From: Methylobacterium gossipiicola
GTDB lineage: Bacteria > Pseudomonadota > Alphaproteobacteria > Rhizobiales > Beijerinckiaceae
Assembly (NCBI RefSeq): GCF_900113485.1
Contig: NZ_FOPM01000001.1
Location: 289,831 to 353,830 of the forward strand
Length of the DNA: 64,000 nucleotides
Direction: 5' to 3'
This document shows, piece by piece, positions 63,259-64,000 of this stretch. The notes under the pieces are model-generated. The model saw only the letters and a list, made by a program, of their open reading frames with translations. It was not told the DNA's origin and searched no databases. A program made the translations under genes and the position numbers. Position 1 is the first letter of the stretch. The number at the start of each line of letters is the position of its first letter.

Positions 63259-64000
63259 GGCGGGCACCGAAGGAGAAGAATCCCGTCCTAACGGTCCGGG
63301 CCATTTCGGGAACGGGCGATGGCGTCGCACGCTCGTGGTCCGCGTTCGCGACGCCTGTGCTCAGCCCGTTGCGCCGGATGGCACACGCGACGGCGTTCGG
63401 AACGAAGGGACTGGGCTTCCACGTCGCCGGTCCGAAGCCATCCCGGCTCAAGCCGCTAGGCGCGGATCGCAGTTTTCGTCGTTCCCGAAAGGGGAGGGGA
63501 CTTTCTGCCTTTCGATCTCCAATCCCAGAAATCCAACGGCAGAACCGATAACACCGGCGGATCACTCGTGAACCGTGGCGCCGTCGGAGTGTGCCACCTT
63601 CCCCGTCATCCCGGAGCTGCGCCGAAGAACCCGGGATACGGACCCGGCAACATCCCCCTGCGGGGCGGATCGGTGAATTGGTTTTGCTCGATCCACACAT
63701 AGCCGAGAGGGGAGGGGGCCTGCGGGGGGCACAACCATGTCTGGCCAGACCACGGATCACCTTTCCCTGTGAATTCAGCGTCTTACGCCCGCCCGTCACG
63801 GAACCTTCTCGGAAATAGCATCGGTTCGTCATTTGGGCGTTGACGGGCCGGGATTGGGCCTCTAGAAGCCTGTTCATCGGCGGCGGCCAGCGGGTCTTTC
63901 GGGACTGGCGGGGCGGGTTGGCCGGTCATCTCGGAGATGTTGCGGATGGATGATCCGGCCTTGGCTGGATGGTCCGCTGTTTTTGTCTCTTGGATGCTGT
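63259..64000. other. 742-nt terminal region without a confident gene
   Basis: No convincing coding sequence. A minus-strand frame open from the window edge to a stop at 63783 begins with TADHPAKAGSSIRNISEMTG and could be the end of an unseen gene, but it uses rare codons and matches nothing I know. TCCCGG (63609-63614) and CCGGGA (63631-63636) sit in CATCCCGGAGCTGCGCCGAA, which resembles extragenic palindromic repeats of alphaproteobacteria. The last 150 nt is not enough to classify. Confidence 0.4.

Noticed and set aside
63783..64000. Partial minus-strand gene at the right edge
   Set aside because: Rare codons, no start or family visible inside the window.

Overview
This window is chromosomal DNA from a GC-rich methylotrophic alphaproteobacterium, most likely Methylobacterium or Methylorubrum (Hyphomicrobiales). 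The evidence is a formaldehyde-activating-enzyme paralogue, a cytochrome cL of the methanol dehydrogenase type, an intracellular PHA depolymerase beside a RegB/RegA redox two-component pair, an NADP isocitrate dehydrogenase of the alphaproteobacterial type, a Tad-type pseudopilin/vWA cluster and dense housekeeping genes with strong third-position GC bias. No rRNA, CRISPR array, phage or complete insertion sequence is visible. Three tRNA genes are present: Pro-UGG and a tandem pair of Asp-GUC.

Layout, 1-31 kb. The left edge holds the end of an adaptor gene and a CusA-like RND pump, then tRNA-Pro, an NDUFS4-like complex I protein, and a minus-strand block pairing a spore-photoproduct-lyase-like radical SAM protein with a nucleoside deaminase. 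Next come glgX, icd, a Fae paralogue in tandem with an RNA 2'-O-methyltransferase gene, a GGDEF-EAL protein, and two O-acetylhomoserine sulfhydrylase-like genes with a lone receiver protein between them. At 21.3-26.7 kb a TetR-controlled HAE1-type RND operon lies behind two identical 14-bp palindromes. Orphan cytochrome cL, cysK and a DUF808 membrane protein follow.

Layout, 31-64 kb. A three-gene TadE/TadE/TadG cluster carries an apparent frameshift in its first gene. At 35.3-41.8 kb is a compact sulfur-scavenging operon: a MetQ-like binding protein, MetN, MetI, two SfnB-like flavin oxidoreductases and an NtaA/SnaA/DszA-type monooxygenase. The remainder includes argB with a HAD phosphatase and a zincin, a ClpP-like protein, clpB, phaZ divergent from regBA, purS-purQ, a large ABC-exporter-like protein whose ATP-binding motifs are degenerate, and an FeS-type bacterial photolyase.

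Sulfur metabolism recurs (two OAH sulfhydrylases, cysK, the met/sfn operon), as does efflux. The observations I rate highest are the degenerate ABC-like protein with three copies of a post-Q-loop-like motif, the Fae paralogue with Glu where Fae has its active-site His22, a diverged pair of about 76-bp palindromic repeats 32 kb apart (one abutting a stop codon), the frameshifted TadE gene, and the double TetR-type operator. Everything here was read by eye; family assignments rest on recognised motifs and not on database searches.
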